Positions 31,767 to 43,390 of a stretch of 64,000 nucleotides of DNA are shown one piece after another (positions within the stretch are counted from its first letter, which is position 1; every line of letters begins with the position of its first letter). The DNA lies in the NCBI GenBank assembly GCA_030323885.1, contig CM059189.1:45329015-45393014 (forward strand). The letters run 5' to 3'. This DNA comes from Branchipolynoe longqiensis. Lineage: Eukaryota; Annelida; Polychaeta; Phyllodocida; Polynoidae. The notes below the pieces were generated by a model. The model was not told the DNA's origin. It did no database searches and saw only the letters and a list, made by a program, of their open reading frames with translations. The translations under genes and the position numbers were made by a program.

Positions 31767-32629
31767 ATAGACATAACTTTAAATAGAAATTCTGCACAAG
31801 GGTTCGCATCGTCAAAAGATACTTTGGTATCCAGGTGGACCAATCTTCTATAGATTACTGTGATTGTCTGTGAGGTATTGCTTGTGGATTAATATTAATT
31901 ACTATTCAATTGTATGTCCTATCCATTTCTAGTCTAATAAGCTGATTATAACCCTCATATTAATTAGATTTTATATCGGGCTACCAGTTTAATAGCTAGA
32001 CAGTATGTATATATAGTACATACATTTTAGTAGATGATATATATGTAATTGAATAGTTATGCACACCTTATTGTATACACATTATTCAGGTCAATAATAA
32101 GCTGCATTTAGGTAGCTTCTGAATACATATACCAGCCTTACTAATCATGATGTTATTAGAATGAAATATGAATGTCAACCATGCTGTACATTACACGATA
32201 ATCTGTCTTGAACTCCGTTAATCCCTGCTGGGGAGTCCCAATTCAAGCTTTCAGCCAAAATCATTTGCTGATAAAAATGGAGATTGGCTATAGAATGTGG
32301 ATGAAAGTGTTGGTCACAGGCACTTACTTACTTACTTACGCCTACCACCCAACTTTGGACATAGGCCACAAACAAGGGCTCTCCAGTTATCCCAGTCCTG
32401 GGCCGTCTTCTCCAGCTGTCTCCAGTTATGGCCAGAGTCTCCATGTATGGTCACAGGCACACTATCCAATAAATTGACTGAACAAATGCTCCCAATCCCC
32501 GATTAAATGAGCTTAACAAATATTACCGCGTACTGTATGGAGGTCTGTAGAAGCTGATGTGATAGATTAATTGTGTAGTGGTATGTAATGATCCACTGCC
32601 GTTTTGAAAGCAGAGTTCTATTCCTTATC
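31767..32629 (-). other. mostly blank; possible LINE 3' scrap at 32315-32455
   Basis: The run CTTACTTACTTACTTACGCC followed by a CCACCCAACTTTGGACATAG-type sequence looks like the inverted end of a LINE with a short-repeat tail. This is from general resemblance only. Nothing else is identified. Confidence 0.35.
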
Positions 32630-33310
32630 ATTTTCCTGCGGCCTTCAACAATTTTTCACTGCGGTTTTGATGGCAATGTTCTCTTGTGTACCAGAACCAG
32701 ACGGGATGGCCGAATGAGTTAGAGCATCCGTCTCCCGTGTTGGTAGATCGTGGGGTCGTGGGGTCAAACCCCGGTCGAGTCAAACCAATGAATTAAACAT
32801 TTATACTTGTTGCTTCCAACCTGGCGCTCGGCATTATTAGGATAGGGCAAGGACTGGTTGGCTTGGTGTCAGGATAATGTGACTGAGTGGGATATCAGGT
32901 CATGGTGCTGGCGGCCTGGTCTTCCACTGGGGCAGCACTATAAAGTCGCCATGAGTGCGCACTGTCACAAGTCGGTAACCGTCCTGATATGACCTTAGAT
33001 GTTACTAGGACGTAAAACAAAAACAAACAAACAAACTCTTGTGTACCATTTCCCTGCAGCACAAACCTTTTATCTACAGCCATTTTGAAAGGAATGACCT
33101 CTTGTTGGCCATTTTCTTGCAACACAAATATTTTTTCCACTGCTATTTCAAAAGCAGTGTTCTCTTGTTTACCATTTTGCTACAATAGGGACCATTTCTG
33201 TTGCCATTTTGAAAGCAATGTTCTCTTCTTTGCTATTTTCCTGCAACAACAACCCTTTTTCTCACTGCTATTTTGAAATCAGTGTTCTTATGTTTACCAA
33301 TGTCCTGCAA
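32630..33310. repeat. about 60-bp tandem repeat interrupted by a SINE
   Basis: Units carry CATTTTGAAAGCAATGTTCT, then CTTGTTTACCATTTTCCTGC, then AACAACAACCTTTTTTCACTG. They lie at 32630-32693 and 33036-33310, either side of SINE-A. Confidence 0.8.
32694..33035 (+). mobile_element. SINE-A, long tail, with clear target duplication
   Basis: Full-length copy of 342 bp. The 13-bp sequence CTCTTGTGTACCA flanks it exactly (32681-32693 and 33036-33048), the signature of LINE-mediated insertion. Head GGGATGGCCGAATGAGTTAG, B box near 32760, tail GCTAGGACGTAAAACAA-type with AAACAAAC. Confidence 0.92.
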
Positions 33311-33523
33311 GAGCAACAACCTTATCTCTGAACCTGACAGCCTCCCACCAAATCTAGGCTACATCACTGTATTCTACACCTTGCTGGATATGAAGATATC
33401 GGTAACTTGTCCATTGTCATGAACTGCAGGAGTAAGCAAATCATCGGGACTACCTACCTGTCTACTATTAAACTGTCAATCCAGTATAGCAAATCTAGTT
33501 AAATGAATATAGACTAGGAGGTT
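33311..33523. other. no gene seen
   Basis: Featureless. Confidence 0.4.
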
Positions 33524-34075
33524 ATACCCCAGTCACACAAGGCCTGCATTCGCTTACGATCGATTCATGATGTCAAAACGTCCTACTAACATCCTCCTTA
33601 TGCCCTCCTTACGCACTGGTGCCGCAAGGTTGCCAACCTCCTGGTGTCCATTTAGGAAATTTTGGATGCAAGGAGGTTGCAGCTGCTGCACTTGCAACCT
33701 CCTTGCGACCAGTCCTGTCAGTGCCATTAAAAAATGGTTGGTGACCTCTTGGTTGGCGAGTTGGCGCAGACTTTGCACCAACATGGTGCCGATCTGGCGC
33801 TGACCTGGCAGCACCAACCCATGCAATGCCGCGCTCGCTGTGTGGTCGGCCTTGGCACCGCCTTGGCGCCGACCTGGGGGCCGCCTTGGCGCCGACCTGG
33901 CGCCGACCCAGCACCGACCTGGCATTGACCAGGCACCAACCTGGTACCGACCCAGCGCCGGACTGGCGCCGACCATGGTTTTGAATCAATGTATTGAGTG
34001 GGACGCTGGGTGGTTGGCAACCTTTTGGGTGTAAGGAGGTTTGTGGCGAATGCAGGCTTTCATGTGACTGGGGTA
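33524..34075. mobile_element. cap-MITE 3, about 550 bp
   Basis: Left TACCCCAGTCACACAAGGCC and right CATGTGACTGGGGTA, with the inner arm GCCTGCATTCG mirrored by CGAATGCAGGC. The interior is an array of GGCGCCGACCTG / GCACCGACCTGGC words between about 33785 and 33975, plus a paired CAAGGAGGTTGCAGCTGCTG segment. Overlapping frames on both strands are periodic artefacts. Confidence 0.75.
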
Positions 34076-34233
34076 TCAGGGAAATATCTTTTTAATCAGT
34101 TTATGAATATGTAACCGTGTAGCCAACTTTATATTACAAGATGTTCTATTACATCTGTGTTATCATTCATTATCTGGTACTAAGGATGAGTGATCTAGTA
34201 AAGGCTGGAGCTGTGTCTATAAGTGAATTGGGC

Positions 34234-34490
34234 TGCTACACTGTTTGTTTGTTGGAGTTTTACGTCATGGCAACATCCAAGGTCATATCAGGATGGGTAC
34301 CGAGTTGTAACAGTGTGCACTAATGGCGACTCTCTAGTGCTGCCACACTGGGACCCGATATCCCACAAAGTCACATTATCCTGATACTGTGCTAAGCGCT
34401 ACTTGCCCTATCCTAGTAATGCTGAGCACCAGGCTAGGTAGTGAGAAGAATTAATTTTGCAAGTCATTGCTTTGACTCGACCGGTTGCTG
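34234..34490 (-). mobile_element. SINE-A, long tail, head incomplete
   Basis: The tail GTTGGAGTTTTACGTCATGG is at the left, then body to ACTCGACCGG at the right. The tRNA head beyond about 34490 is missing. Confidence 0.7.
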
Positions 34491-34719
34491 CTACATTGAT
34501 ATATTATATGCTGTATAAGCCAGTATACGAGTATAACACCCCGGAAGATTCATCTACTCCCCAGCCACTAAGTCATCGGCTGGTCACCTACTCATTAGCT
34601 CATCTACTAGTGCCTCATGACCTGAGCACCTGGCGTCACCTGCTCGCCCACGCCTCAGCGGCCTTGCTTTCACTCACTGTACTGCTGGAATTTTTATATT
34701 CTTTTTAAATTTGTTTTTC

Positions 34720-37620
34720 TTTATTGAGGCTGTATTTATACTGTCCATAGCATGTAAGCCCGGGTACCCAGGCTTGTTTTCAATGCTGGCCAGCGGTAGT
34801 TTTGGTGTTGTCTTACCAAGCAGTAGCTGCTGATAAGTTATTTGATTGTCTGAATTTCAGTAGCAGATAGATAGTCTGTTGGTATGTTTAGTAGTCTATG
34901 TTAGTTTTTTTGGGGCCCTCTTGGCATTGTATTTTTGTTCTATTCTTATTACTATGTTAGTTGTTTTCTTAAGGTTCTATGTTAGTGTTTTGGGGTTTTC
35001 TTGGGAAGAGTTTTCCACTTTTTTCTACTTAATTCTATACTAGCCTATTTTATTTACATGTCCATAGGCCAGTACGTAATACGTGGTTGAGTTATGTTTG
35101 TTTGAATTTGATTTGACTTATATTGTTGTTAGATATGTTATCTGGCTTTTATATTTCTGTTATCCCACCCTGGGCTGTCCAGTTGGGGGCCGTGACATAT
35201 CACCTGCCCCCTTGTGGTGCAGTTCAGTTGGGGTTTCCAATTTTTATTTTGCACAGATATTTTTTGTATGTTTTTAGGTCAGGGATTTGTCTTTCTTTCA
35301 CCGTTTGGACATTCCATGCCTTGGCGGCCATTTCCAGCATGCTCCTTTCATGGGCTTTGATTCGGCTTCTGGTCTGCCTTAGTAGTGGTGCCTTGCTTGC
35401 TTTGGTGTCCCTTAGTGGTTGGGTTAGATGCTTAATGTCTTGGCTATATCCATATGCTAATGTTTTTAGGTGGATTATTCTTCTGTTTTCTAGTAGCTTT
35501 ACTTTAGTTCTTTTGTGTAGGTCATAAGTGGGGTGTAGTTTGTCTACTTTCAGGCAGATTTTTAGGGCCCTATTTTGTATTATCTGCAATTTTTTTAGTA
35601 GCTCTTTTTTAGCACCCATGTAAATTACATCCCCATAGTCAAAGTAGGGGAGTACCATGCCTTTGAAGAGTTTTATTGACATATCTTGTGTCATATAGTT
35701 TCTTAGTTTAGCAAATAGCCATAGTTTGTGGTTTACTTTTTGTATGATTGTTGTTACACACAGATTGTAGTTTAGCTGGCTATCTAGTTCTAGGCATAGG
35801 TATTTGTAGTGATTTACACTTTCCAGTGTTTGGTTTCCTAGTGTACATTGTAGGTTTCTTCCTGTGATTGCTGTATGTGAGAAGAGTACAGTTTTAGATT
35901 TATTTGAATTCATGGTTATTTTATTGGATTCACACCAGCCGTCCAGCTTTAGCAGGAGGTTGTTCAGTTTGGTTGCTATCTCCTCTACTGTGCTTCCTTC
36001 TGCATATACGACAGTGTCATCCGCATTTAGCTGGAGACATTCTGTCTCCAGCCATTTTTCTAGGTCGTTTATGTATAGTATAAATAGTAGTGGTCCCAGG
36101 ACTGATCCTTGGGGTACACCACAGGTGACTGTTTGTTGGTCTGAGAGTGTACCATTTACTTAGGTTTTTTGCTGTCTGTTGTTTAGGTAGCTTTTTATCC
36201 AGGTTATTGATTTGGATGTAATGCCCATGTTGTTTAATTTTCTTATTAATATTCTGTGGTCTACAGTGTCAAAGGCTTTGCTGAAGTCGATGAAGGCTGC
36301 TCCAACTAATTTCTTCTGGTTCAATGATGCCAGCACATCACTTGGTAGGTTTTCTATTGTTTTTGATGTGGAGTGCAGTTTTCTGAAACCTCCTTGCCTC
36401 TTGTTTAGTATATTGTTTTTTTCCAGATGCTCATTTATGTGCCTGTGGAATATTTGTTCAATTAGCTTGCCTGATGTTTGCAAGATTGATATTGGTCTGT
36501 AGTTCCCCATGTTTTGTTTGTCACCGCTTTTGTAGATGGGGGTGATGGTTGCCATCTTCCATGCTGTGATGAAGTGTCCCTGTTCAAATGATATGTTGAA
36601 CAGGTCGACCATGATATCTCGGATGGATCTATGTCATTTATTAGTTGTGTTTCGTTTTGTTGCAATATGCGTTAACAGTTCCCTGTCTACCCACGGGTCT
36701 TGGTTTCTCTGTATTTTTAGTTTATTTATGGGACACATCTCATCTAATGATTGTTTTATTTCTGTGACAATGTTATTCCAGTAGATATCAGTGTCATCTC
36801 TGTTTGTTGTGAGGTTGTCTATATTTTCATATAGGTGTTTTTTTAATGTTTCTTTTGAGTAGTTTCTTAGGGATCTGCCCATCTTATATTTATATTGGCC
36901 TGTGTTTTTGAGTTTTTTCCTCGTTACATATATTAGCTCAATGTCACTTATACCCCAGCTTCTGGTGCCCCATTCTGTGGCATGGTTTGAGTTGGTTAGT
37001 ATTAGGTCAATTGTTGAGCTATTGTTTCCTAATCTTGTGCTGTCTGTAATAAGTTGCAGTAGCCCTAGGATTTTGATAGTGGTTTGTAGCATTAGTTTAT
37101 TTTTGTCGTTGCTACTGTAGTTTATGTTGAAGTCCCCTAGCACAAAGATTTCTGCATTTGTTAGTTTTCTCACTGTATTTTTGCTTTTGTCTAGAGTTTC
37201 AAGGAATGTTTCAATATCCCCGGACGGTGGTCTGTAGAGGCTTGCTATGGCTATGTTAGCCTGTTTCTCGTTTTTTATTAGGCACCATAGTAGCTCCAGG
37301 TGTTCATTTGAGTTGTTTGCTATTTTTAGGGCCTCAGTGTCTAGATTTTTTGAGGTTTTGCAGTAGATTGCAACACTTCCACCTTTTTTTGTTTGGTTTG
37401 CTATGTTAATTTGCTGTCTGTCTTTACGTACAAGCCTATATCCTTCTATGTTGAGGGTGTTGTATTGATGTCTGTCAGTGAACCATGTTTCTGATAGTGT
37501 TAAAAAAGGTGCATTTTTATTGTGTCTATTTTAGTGGATGCACTCTGGCAGTTTAGGTGGGCAAAGTGTGTGCCCCTTCCCAGCTTGCATTCAATTTCTT
37601 CTACCATCTTCCTTTACCAT
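34720..37620 (-). mobile_element. APE-type non-LTR retrotransposon (LINE), internally deleted
   Basis: Endonuclease and reverse transcriptase lie in the same minus-strand frame, followed by a 3' flank that also occurs as a separate insertion at 13600-13905. Motifs and domain order fit the Jockey/CR1 assemblage. I cannot place it further. Coding detail is in the next entry. Confidence 0.85.
35224..37600 (-). pseudogene. LINE endonuclease-reverse transcriptase, damaged
   Basis: Endonuclease part (about 37600-36634): GTHFAHLNCQS start, SETWFTDRH, YRPPSG, LGDFNINY, TIDLILTNS, then GISDIELIYV, where most relatives have SDH. The catalytic histidine appears replaced by Ile. A poly-T indel near 37503-37510 shifts the frame. 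TAA at 36634-36636 ends the endonuclease frame, and only about 20 bases later RT begins (VDLFNISFEQGHF). The roughly 100-residue linker and RT start usual in the family are missing. RT part: TPIYKSGDK, FIDFSKAFDTVDH, TAA at 36160-36162, then CGVPQGSVLGPLLF and NADDTVVY (usually F/YADD). The C-terminal part runs to 35224. No ORF1 was recognised. Confidence 0.85.
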
Positions 37621-37805
37621 TCTCAAGCCCCGTAGTTCTAATGGCACCAGCGCCGTCTGTTGGCAGCTTATCTCAATCAAGATACTAACTCTGTTCAGGA
37701 TCATAGCATAATATAATGCAACGTAGATATAATCTGTTCTATATCCCCACAGCAGTATAGCACTTAAACCTAGCTTCGATCTTGGCACACTCATTAAACC
37801 TTAAA

Positions 37806-38035
37806 CCAGACGGGATGGCCAAATGAGTTAGAGCATCCGTCTCCTGTGTGGTAGATCATGGGGTCATGGGTTCGAATCCTGGTCGAGTCAAACCAATGAC
37901 TTAAAAATTGATACTTGTCGCTTCCTAGCCAGGGGCTCGGCATTATTAGGATAGGGCAAGGAGCAGTGGAATGAGGAAGACCAATCACCTGCGACTGAAA
38001 TTTCCCCTGCTTAAACACCTAATGTACCAACAACA
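37806..38035 (+). mobile_element. SINE-A, short-tail type
   Basis: Head CCAGACGGGATGGCCAAATG, B box GGGTTCGAATCC, body, then tail GGAGCAGTGGAATGAGGAAG and AAATTTCCCCTGCTTAAACA. Confidence 0.8.
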
Positions 38036-38108
38036 AAAATCCACTGAAAGCCTCCATTTACAGAACCAAATACTGACCTAGACTTTATCCTACATATTCA
38101 ACTTAGAT

Positions 38109-38452
38109 TGTTTGTTTGTTTGTTGTTGGTTTACGTCCTAGCAACATCTAAGGTCATATCAGGATGGGTACTGACTTGTGACAGTGCGCACTCATGGCGA
38201 CTTTATAATGCTGCCCCAGTGGAAGACCAGGCCACCAGCACCATGACCTGATATCCCACTCAGTCACATTATCCTGACACTGAACCAACCAGTCCTTGCC
38301 CTATCCTAATAATGCCGAGCGCCAGGTGAGGAAGCAACAAGAATCAATTTTTAAGTCATCGGTTTGACTTGACTGGGGTTCGAACCCACGACCCCACGAT
38401 CTACCAACACGGGAGATGGATGCTCTAACTCATTCGGCCATCCCGTCTGGTT
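38109..38452 (-). mobile_element. SINE-A, long tail, with target duplication
   Basis: A 344-bp minus-strand copy flanked by the 12-bp duplication TTCAACTTAGAT (38097-38108 and 38453-38464). It supplies the intact reference sequence for the SINE interrupted at 17688. Confidence 0.92.
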
Positions 38453-38464
38453 TTCAACTTAGAT

Positions 38465-38620
38465 GCTGATGTTATACTTTCAAATATATCTCCAAAATTA
38501 AGCCTTTAAAATGCAAGTTACTACAGAATAAAATAAAGTAGATTATAATGATCAGTCCACTATATGAACTATAAATTATGGCAAAAACTCAAAACTATCA
38601 AATTATGCAACTTCAAAGCT
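38465..38620. mobile_element. MITE-R right-half fragment
   Basis: AAATATATCTCCAAAATTAA, TTACTACAGAATAAAATAAA and AACTATCAAATTATGCAACT are in MITE-R order. The left end is missing. The SINE-A at 38109 sits beside or in it. Confidence 0.6.
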
Positions 38621-38642
38621 AGATACTCCCAGAAACTGAATA

Positions 38643-38820
38643 CAGTAAAACCTCTCTAAATCGCCCGACCACGGGACCGAATTTAAATGGTCCATTTAGG
38701 GAGGTGGTCGGTTTATAGAGTTAGTATATCCTCACAATGTTATTGTTGGGACCCAAATAAAGCGATCGATAAAAGGGAGTGGTCGATCTGTGGAGGGGCC
38801 AGTATAGAGAGGTTTCACTG
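38643..38820. mobile_element. P2 pogo/Tigger-like MITE, 178 bp
   Basis: CAGTAAAACCTCTCTAAATC at the left and GAGAGGTTTCACTG at the right, with TA on both sides. The body holds nested inverted segments (AAATGGTCCATTT, GGTCGGTTTA, AGCGATCGATA). Confidence 0.85.
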
Positions 38821-39029
38821 TATACGAGATGGTCAACTCCGATTAAAATTGGTAACACAGACTCTGGTGGCGACACTCATGGTCAGTGTTGAACAACTAC
38901 AAACATTAGTCATATCATATATGATACAATATTCTCAGTGATACTGATAGTCTGTCGGCTTGTCCATTAGCTCCACATCGAGAATAAAACAATTAAAACC
39001 ATTAACTCCTGCATCGAACTAAACTACAA

Positions 39030-39605
39030 ACAATGTATGATTGTCCTGGTCAAGTCCAATGAATGACTTAATAATTAATACTTGTCGCTACCTAGCCTGA
39101 TGTCAGAATTTGCTACACTCGGTTGAAGGATGAAGGACAGAGACAGATATGGATTAAATAGAAATTTAATAAAAAAACAAGTCGGCAACCTATGTAGGTC
39201 TATCAAGCATGAATCAGGTGGCGACTAGGGCCAAGAATCAGGAGGCGACTAGGGCCAAGTATCTGGGCTGACTGGAATGGGCTACCAGTCGTGAGAATTC
39301 TTGAATCATGAATCAGGAGAGAGTAGGTCAGGAATCAGCGCTCAACCCCCCCCCCCCCCCCAGTAAGTGGGTGGGAGGGTGGGGAAAGCAAAGTGCACCG
39401 TAGCAGCGGTGAGTGCAGAGTGAAGACAGGCCAGACAGAACCAAACGAGGAAGGCTAAAAATAAACCAACCTCGTTAGGAAATTACCCATGTTAGCCTCG
39501 GGCCAACATGCACCATTATTGGAATAGAGCATGGAACAGTGCAATAGTGAAGACCAATTGTCTGTGATTGAAACCTCCCAAGCTTAAACAACTAGCATAC
39601 CAATA
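39030..39605 (+). mobile_element. SINE-A, short tail, split by a DIRS-family insert
   Basis: Body at 39040-39106 and tail at 39514-39605 (CATTATTGGAATAGAGC, then GTGATTGAAACCTCCCAAGC). Joining them gives GATGTCAGCATTATTGG with no extra or missing bases relative to the uninterrupted pattern at about 22055-22070. Confidence 0.75.
39107..39513. mobile_element. non-autonomous DIRS-family element, 407 bp
   Basis: Start AATTTGCTACACTCGG, TTTAATAA motif, poly-C/G segments, then GGAAATTACCC, the hairpin ATGTTAGCCTCGGGCCAACAT and the end GCAC. The same layout as 57307-57688. Confidence 0.8.
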
Positions 39606-40185
39606 TAAATGAATTGACATTTAAAAAATAAATAATTGACCTCTAAATACACGTGTTTGCCCAATCTTATTTGTTGTCCCCCATCCAGTGTTTCCCCCTC
39701 TTTCTTTCTTTCAATTTCAGAAGCCCGCATAGTTTACTGCACTCCTCACAATATACCCCGTCCTGATATGACCTTAGATGTTGCTAGGACATAAAACAAC
39801 AACAAACAAACAAACCTCACAATATAGAGTGTGATTTGGATATATTCTAAGAATGCTCCATTTATGTGGAGTTTGTGACCCGATAACGTCTCAGATCACA
39901 TCAGGAGGGGAACCTACCTATGAGCCTATGCACTCCTAATGGCTTTATACTGCTTCCCCCAGAGAGATACCTTGCTGCCAGCCTCGTAATATGATAGTCT
40001 TCATAACATGATGATCATGATATGAAATGGTGATAGGCCCATCTGTGGGGAAACCACCCCAGACTCATGGAAGGCATCAGTGGAACCAAGTGTTCCTTAG
40101 CCGCTGCCATATTGACCACTCATAGCTTATACCTTCTCCATAAGGGGAACTTCCCCCCGAAATGTTTTGGGTGTCAGTACCCAGT
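39606..40185. repeat. SINE tail scrap and 310-bp interspersed repeat
   Basis: Position 39758-39815 is a plus-strand SINE-A long tail (CCTGATATGACCTTAGATGT). Position 39850-40165 recurs at 59720-60035 at clear but diverged similarity. Landmarks are TGCTGCCAGC, CATAACATGATGATCATG, CAGACTCATG and TCTCCATAAGGGGAACTTCC-like ends. The middle resembles a decayed, inverted SINE-A body. Confidence 0.6.
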
Positions 40186-40560
40186 GACATGATCTATTCA
40201 ATTGCCTCACTATTCCCTACTGTGTGGCGACAAATGCTTAATAAGTGGTTCAGTGTCTAAGCAAGATATGTAGAATCAAATTTAGATCATTGTTTTGGTT
40301 TTGAAAATTTGATGATTTCATCGGACTAGGCAGCTTTAATATAACCTATTACGAATGAAGCCTATAGTCTCAAATTGTAATACATTTAGTACACTTTCAC
40401 TTCAATTATCTCCAAAATTAACCTTTTATAATAATGGTTACGTCAATATAAGTAATGTCAATTATAACAATAAAAATAATATATTGACCTAACATAAATT
40501 GGCGGAAACTCAAAATCATAGTACGATGCAACTTAAAATAGCTGACTCATCAATATAAAA
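40186..40560. mobile_element. MITE-R fragments
   Basis: The right end CATCGGACTAGGCAGCTTTA near 40318-40338 and a further partial right half to about 40545 (CGATGCAACTTAAA). No left ends. Confidence 0.55.
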
Positions 40561-40968
40561 TTAAGTAATACGTAAGGTGGTCGTAGGTATTTTTTTTTGT
40601 AATGTCCTAGATATAAATAAAGCAATTATTGTGAGTTTCATGAAAATAGTCGGCGATGTGCTTGTACAACATTACCACCCGAATGTGGTTCTATGGGCGA
40701 TTGTGGCACCGGCCCAACAGGAAGTGTACGGTGTTTAATTGATGGAGCCGGGCTTTCTACTGAATCCTTTGTGTTCTCTCCACACTCCAGCACCACCTCA
40801 GACCTCAACACTACAGATTACCATCTCCCATAGAAAAAAGCCACACTCACACGCCACCAGCGCCACCTAGGGGGGTATTGTGGAACTTCTCGGGAAGCCA
40901 CAGGTATACAAACAGCCCCAGGGGTCATGGTGCTATAGAACCTCTCGATAAAGGCTTTGCGAATATAT
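40561..40968. other. no gene seen
   Basis: Poly-T at 40590-40599. Otherwise nothing recognisable. Confidence 0.4.
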
Positions 40969-41204
40969 GAAAAGTTCAGGTGCAAATGCCCGTAAACACC
41001 AATCCATGAATTGACTTACAATTTAACAAATTTACCTGAAGGTAATGTGAATTCTCATTAATTCCACATTGGTTGTAAAGAAATGGTTATGGAGCAATGA
41101 ACACAAAATTAGGAATGTAAAATCCTAACCTTTTGAAGGTTTGACTCCAATGTTTATTTCAATATTCGGATTGGTGTTTACAGGGTTTTGCACGCAAACT
41201 CTCC
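40969..41204. mobile_element. MITE-T copy, about 236 bp
   Basis: Left GAAAAGTTCAGGTGCAAATG, right GGTTTTGCACGCAAACTCTCC. The inner CGTAAACACCAATCC at the left is mirrored at the right by GGATTGGTGTTTACAGGG. Confidence 0.7.
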
Positions 41205-41224
41205 TGCTTTGTGAGATAGTTCCT

Positions 41225-41824
41225 TTAGGTGCCTGTCACACCTTACCGATTCAGCAACCGACATAAACCGGACACAGAATTGTCTAGTCCGGTAGTGTTC
41301 CGTATGAAAATGTATCGAAATGATGTCAAACTGTTGCAACTGTCGCCATACTAAACGGATGCTAAATGGACAAGGAACGTACATTAACAAATATCCACCG
41401 CACGATAACCAGATGATAACCGGACGACAACCAAATGTCAAACGGACGGACCAAACACCAAACAGACACGTACCAGACTGTTCATGGACACGCTGAAAAC
41501 ATATACTGACCGAATTCCCGCAACACCATCAACAGACTTTGCAAGAAGCAAACCGGAGACCTAACGGATGGGTAACGGTCATGAACTGGACAAAATGAAC
41601 TAAACAGACTTAAAACGGACTTTAAACGGACACCAACCATACACATCAGTCCAGCGATGTCCAGTACAAGTTTTGTGCATGTTCAAAACTTGCCACCACA
41701 CACACCAGACCCAGAACGGACACGCCGGATGTGTACCATATATGAACCGTACATTGCCTATTTCACTGGACAGTGTCCATTTTCTAGCCATTTCCCCAGT
41801 CCGGTAAGGTGTGACTGAGCCTTA
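41225..41824. mobile_element. cap-MITE 4, about 600 bp
   Basis: Left GTGCCTGTCACACCTTACCG and right CGGTAAGGTGTGACTGAGCC, with TTTA/TTAA-like flanks. The interior is an array of AACGGACA / ACCGGA words (about 41390-41640). A CAAGTTTTGTGCATGTTCAA palindrome (41669-41690) matches that of cap-MITE 2. Confidence 0.75.
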
Positions 41825-41948
41825 AATCATTGATTTTTATGTCTCGGTTGACCTAGGCTGACAGGCCAATCTTTGTGGAACTGTGCTCTAGTCACTGCTA
41901 GTTAGTTACCCATCACTGAGAATTATTTTAGCTCAATAAGCATCTGTT

Positions 41949-42510
41949 AAAGTTCCATAATCCGATGGTCTCGAGTTTCTGCCAAATTTCCTTTTAAATG
42001 AAAGAATGTTTGATCATTACAATCAACGTAAATATTCTTGGAAGTAAATTTTCTCTTGAAGGGGTAAACTTGGGATATATTTGGAAAGGAAACATGCAAC
42101 ATTAATCTTTGTGTTCACGCACACAAAAAAGCCGGCCAGCACATTCTTTCAGCAGTGCCAGGTTCTCTGAAAATGATGCAGTGTTCCTTCCACGAAGCAA
42201 TACATATTGAATGAGTGTACCACCATCAACGTTAGATATCCAGATATCATTACAATCAACATAAATATTCTTGGAAGTAAATTTTGTCTTAAAGGGGTAA
42301 ACTTGGGATATATTTGGAAAGGAAACATGCAACATTAATCTTCGTGTTCACGCACAAAACAAAGCCGTCCAGCACAATCTTTCAGCGGTGCCAGGTTCTC
42401 TGAAAATGATGCAATACATATTGAATGAGTGTACCACCATCAACGTTAGATATCCATAGGTCACTGCATTGGTTTAGAAAATGTGAGGCTTTCCTGGGAT
42501 CATGCAGCTT
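41949..42510. mobile_element. MITE-R copy with internal 230-bp duplication
   Basis: Left TAAAGTTCCATAATCCGATG, right GGGATCATGCAGCTTTAA. Inside, 42015-42245 and 42247-42462 are close copies (AAATATTCTTGGAAGTAAAT, GGGATATATTTGGAAAGGAA, GTGCCAGGTTCTCTGAAAAT), so this copy has grown by a tandem duplication. Confidence 0.75.
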
Positions 42511-42696
42511 TAAGCCATTTCGTAATAACGGTTGAGTAATAAATCATCGCGACATTATTTCTTTTGTAATCAGCAAATGGAATCTCTCGTCCTGTGTCTT
42601 TATTTTGTGAAGACTTTCGAAATGGTCTTGGTACCAGTGCAGTATCATCACCATTATCGCTGGACTCTGCCAGATGAAGTGAGCCTCTTGTGATTA

Positions 42697-43055
42697 AAGT
42701 TGCATAGTCCGATGGTTTAGAGTTTCTGTAATTTTCTGAGATAAATAAATTAGATCGATCGCTATAGACTACTTTACTTTAGTTTGAAGTAACGTTTATT
42801 TTAGATGGTTAACTTTCGAGATATTTGACGTACAACCATGCAAAATTAATGTTGTACAAGCACGCCAAAACTCTGACACAATAAGCATCTGCAGTAACAA
42901 GTTCTCTTAAATTGCATCCGTATTCCCTTCAGTGTGATGACACGTGTTTAATAACTGCACCACTATCTAAGTTAGACATGTAGAATCAAATCTAGATAAT
43001 TATTTTGGTTTTGAAAACTTGATATTTTCATCGGACTATGCAGCTTTAAGTATTT
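42697..43055. mobile_element. MITE-R copy, near full length (about 357 bp)
   Basis: Left TTAAAGTTGCATAGTCCGAT, right ATCGGACTATGCAGCTTTAA. The interior landmarks are the same as at 19790-20140. Confidence 0.8.
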
Positions 43056-43189
43056 CGGTCTGTGACCAAAACCCATCAATTCAGCACTGGTGGCTAGGAA
43101 GAGCTGGCACATTTAGGAGCGGAGCCAGGCCGCCCTAATATAGCGTGACGTCGGGTGTGGGTGTGAGCGTAGTGTGGCCAACTCCTTGA

Positions 43190-43390
43190 TGGGCTCGAAA
43201 CTACTCAAGCTGTTCGGAGCTGTTCGGAGCTGTTCGGAGCTGTTGGAGCGGTTCAGAGCTTCTCGGAACCACTCCGAAGTGTTCGGACCTAGTCGGAGCT
43301 GCACGGAACTGCTCTGAATTGCTCGGAGCAGCTCGGAACTGCTCAAATTTGCTCGGAACTGCTCGGAACTGTTCTGGTAGGTGAATTCCT
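43190..43390. repeat. GCTCGGAACT minisatellite, 10/15/30-bp period
   Basis: Words GAGCTGTTCG and GGAACTGCTC alternate. Periodic frames such as SSEQFRAAP on the minus strand are artefacts. Confidence 0.8.

Noticed and set aside
32694..32775. tRNA-Leu gene
   Set aside because: It is the head of SINE-A: many copies, a long attached body, and flanking target duplications.
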